The position numbers and the translations under genes were made by a program. Below, one piece after another: positions 63,460-64,000 of a DNA stretch of 64,000 nt (position 1 is the first letter of the stretch; each line of letters begins with the position of its first letter). The stretch is taken from positions 62,001 to 126,000 of the forward strand of contig JAFPZF010000007.1 of NCBI GenBank assembly GCA_017417385.1. Direction: 5' to 3'. This stretch comes from Bacteroidales bacterium. Lineage in GTDB: Bacteria; Bacteroidota; Bacteroidia; Bacteroidales; Marinilabiliaceae. The notes below the pieces were generated by a model. That model searched no databases. It was not told the DNA's origin and saw nothing but the letters and a program-made list of their open reading frames with translations.

Positions 63460-63467
63460 TAACTTTG
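63460..63467 (+). promoter_or_regulatory. -7 element for argS
   Basis: TAACTTTG at 63460-63467, 25 bases before the argS start. No good TTTG was found at the -33 distance. Confidence 0.6.
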
Positions 63468-63491
63468 CACTTGCAATAAAGACAATACCAA

Positions 63492-64000
63492 ATGAAGACT
63501 GAACTCATATTGGCGAATGCCGTCTCGGAGGCTGTCGGGGCGCTGTATGGACAGAGCATCGAGCCGGAGAAGATACAGGTAACAGTGACGAGGAGGGATC
63601 AGAAGGGCGACTACACAGTCGTCGTGTTCCCAATCGTAAAGATATCGAAGAAGAACCCGGAGCAGACAGGCAAGGAGATAGGCGAGTATCTCGTCGAGAA
63701 GCTGCCGATCCTGTCATCGTCGGAGACAATAAAAGGGTTCTTGAACCTGACGCTCTCGAAGGAGTACTGGGTAGAGGTCACGAAGCAGTCAATCGAGGAA
63801 GAGAATTACGGATTCAAGACGGCGGACGAGAACAGTCAGCTCGTCATGATAGAGTATGCATCGCCGAACACGAACAAGCCGTTGCATCTCGGACATATCA
63901 GGAACGTGCTGCTCGGGTACTCGCTATCGAGGATACTCTCGGCGAACGGCAACAAGATCTGCAAGACAAACATAGTCAACGACAGGGGCATACACATCTG
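63492..64000 (+). CDS. argS: Arginyl-tRNA synthetase (ArgS), 5' part
   Basis: The gene begins at ATG 63492 (MKTELILANAVSEAVGALYG) and stays open to the end of the window, giving about 169 of roughly 590 residues. The N-terminal ArgS additional domain (tRNA-D-loop binding) is present, followed by the class I HIGH signature in ASPNTNKPLHLGHIRNVLLG near residue 122. The 3' end is outside the window. Confidence 0.95.
   Translation, partial: MKTELILANAVSEAVGALYGQSIEPEKIQVTVTRRDQKGDYTVVVFPIVKISKKNPEQTGKEIGEYLVEKLPILSSSETIKGFLNLTLSKEYWVEVTKQSIEEENYGFKTADENSQLVMIEYASPNTNKPLHLGHIRNVLLGYSLSRILSANGNKICKTNIVNDRGIHI

Overview
The window looks like a chromosomal segment of a member of the Bacteroidales (Bacteroidota). 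The evidence is the gene content: CdaA, DUF3822, DUF4105, the 28-residue AURKAIP1/COX24-type basic peptide, PyrD/PyrK, FISUMP-type lipoproteins and an S9B peptidase. The promoters agree: they follow the Bacteroidota pattern (-33 TTTG, -7 TAnnTTTG) and there is little Shine-Dalgarno signal. Most of the window is ordinary housekeeping DNA. The accessory signals sit at 18.9-20.1, 31.9-33.7, 42.1-46.4 and 61.1-62.2 kb.

Layout. 0-8.1 kb (+): purT end, aroE, ligA, a DUF6913-like gene, a TlpA-like thioredoxin protein and a PiT phosphate transporter. 8.3-9.2 kb: a possible nuclease-fold orphan. 9.3-13.8 kb (-): one tight operon running hypothetical membrane protein, DUF3822, rsmD, folP, cdaA, epimerase. 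14.0-19.0 kb (-): an HTH protein, pyrK, pyrD, DUF4105, serine hydrolase. 19.0-20.1 kb is a gene-free kilobase with two dense clusters of GTAAA/TTTAC boxes. A 56-residue ferredoxin and a TPR lipoprotein follow (-). 22.4-24.6 kb (+): HU, the COX24-like peptide and RNase G, then tRNA-Glu.

25.0-32.0 kb (+): metallophosphoesterase, dipeptidyl peptidase, LemA, two TPM proteins and two repeat-rich secreted proteins. 32.0-36.4 kb (-): a Fur-family regulator, a metal permease with a Cys/His repeat loop, a UmuC-type polymerase and a secreted protein. recG is on + at 36.5 kb. 38.6-42.1 kb (-) holds four surface or lipoprotein genes, two with FISUMP-like domains. At 42.5-44.2 kb the first parts of two large surface-protein genes survive as broken remnants on either side of an AT-rich insert that carries a small membrane protein.

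44.2-48.7 kb (+): flavodiiron protein, thioesterase, two block-shuffled MITE-like repeats, then gmd and fcl for GDP-fucose. 48.9-64 kb: an orphan chemoreceptor-like protein, four tRNA genes (Leu, Gly, Ser, Thr), fabG, an acyltransferase, an RNA methyltransferase, a YgiQ radical SAM protein, lapA, wbqC, mutS2, a decayed mobile-element protein, an OprP-like porin and the start of argS.

Several patterns recur across the window. A G-rich motif TAGGGTAGGGG often starts at a TAG stop codon. A second intergenic repeat family carries CTAATACAAGGCTAACC. Rho-independent hairpins follow most tRNAs and operons. Intergenic DNA is strikingly purine-rich on the + strand.
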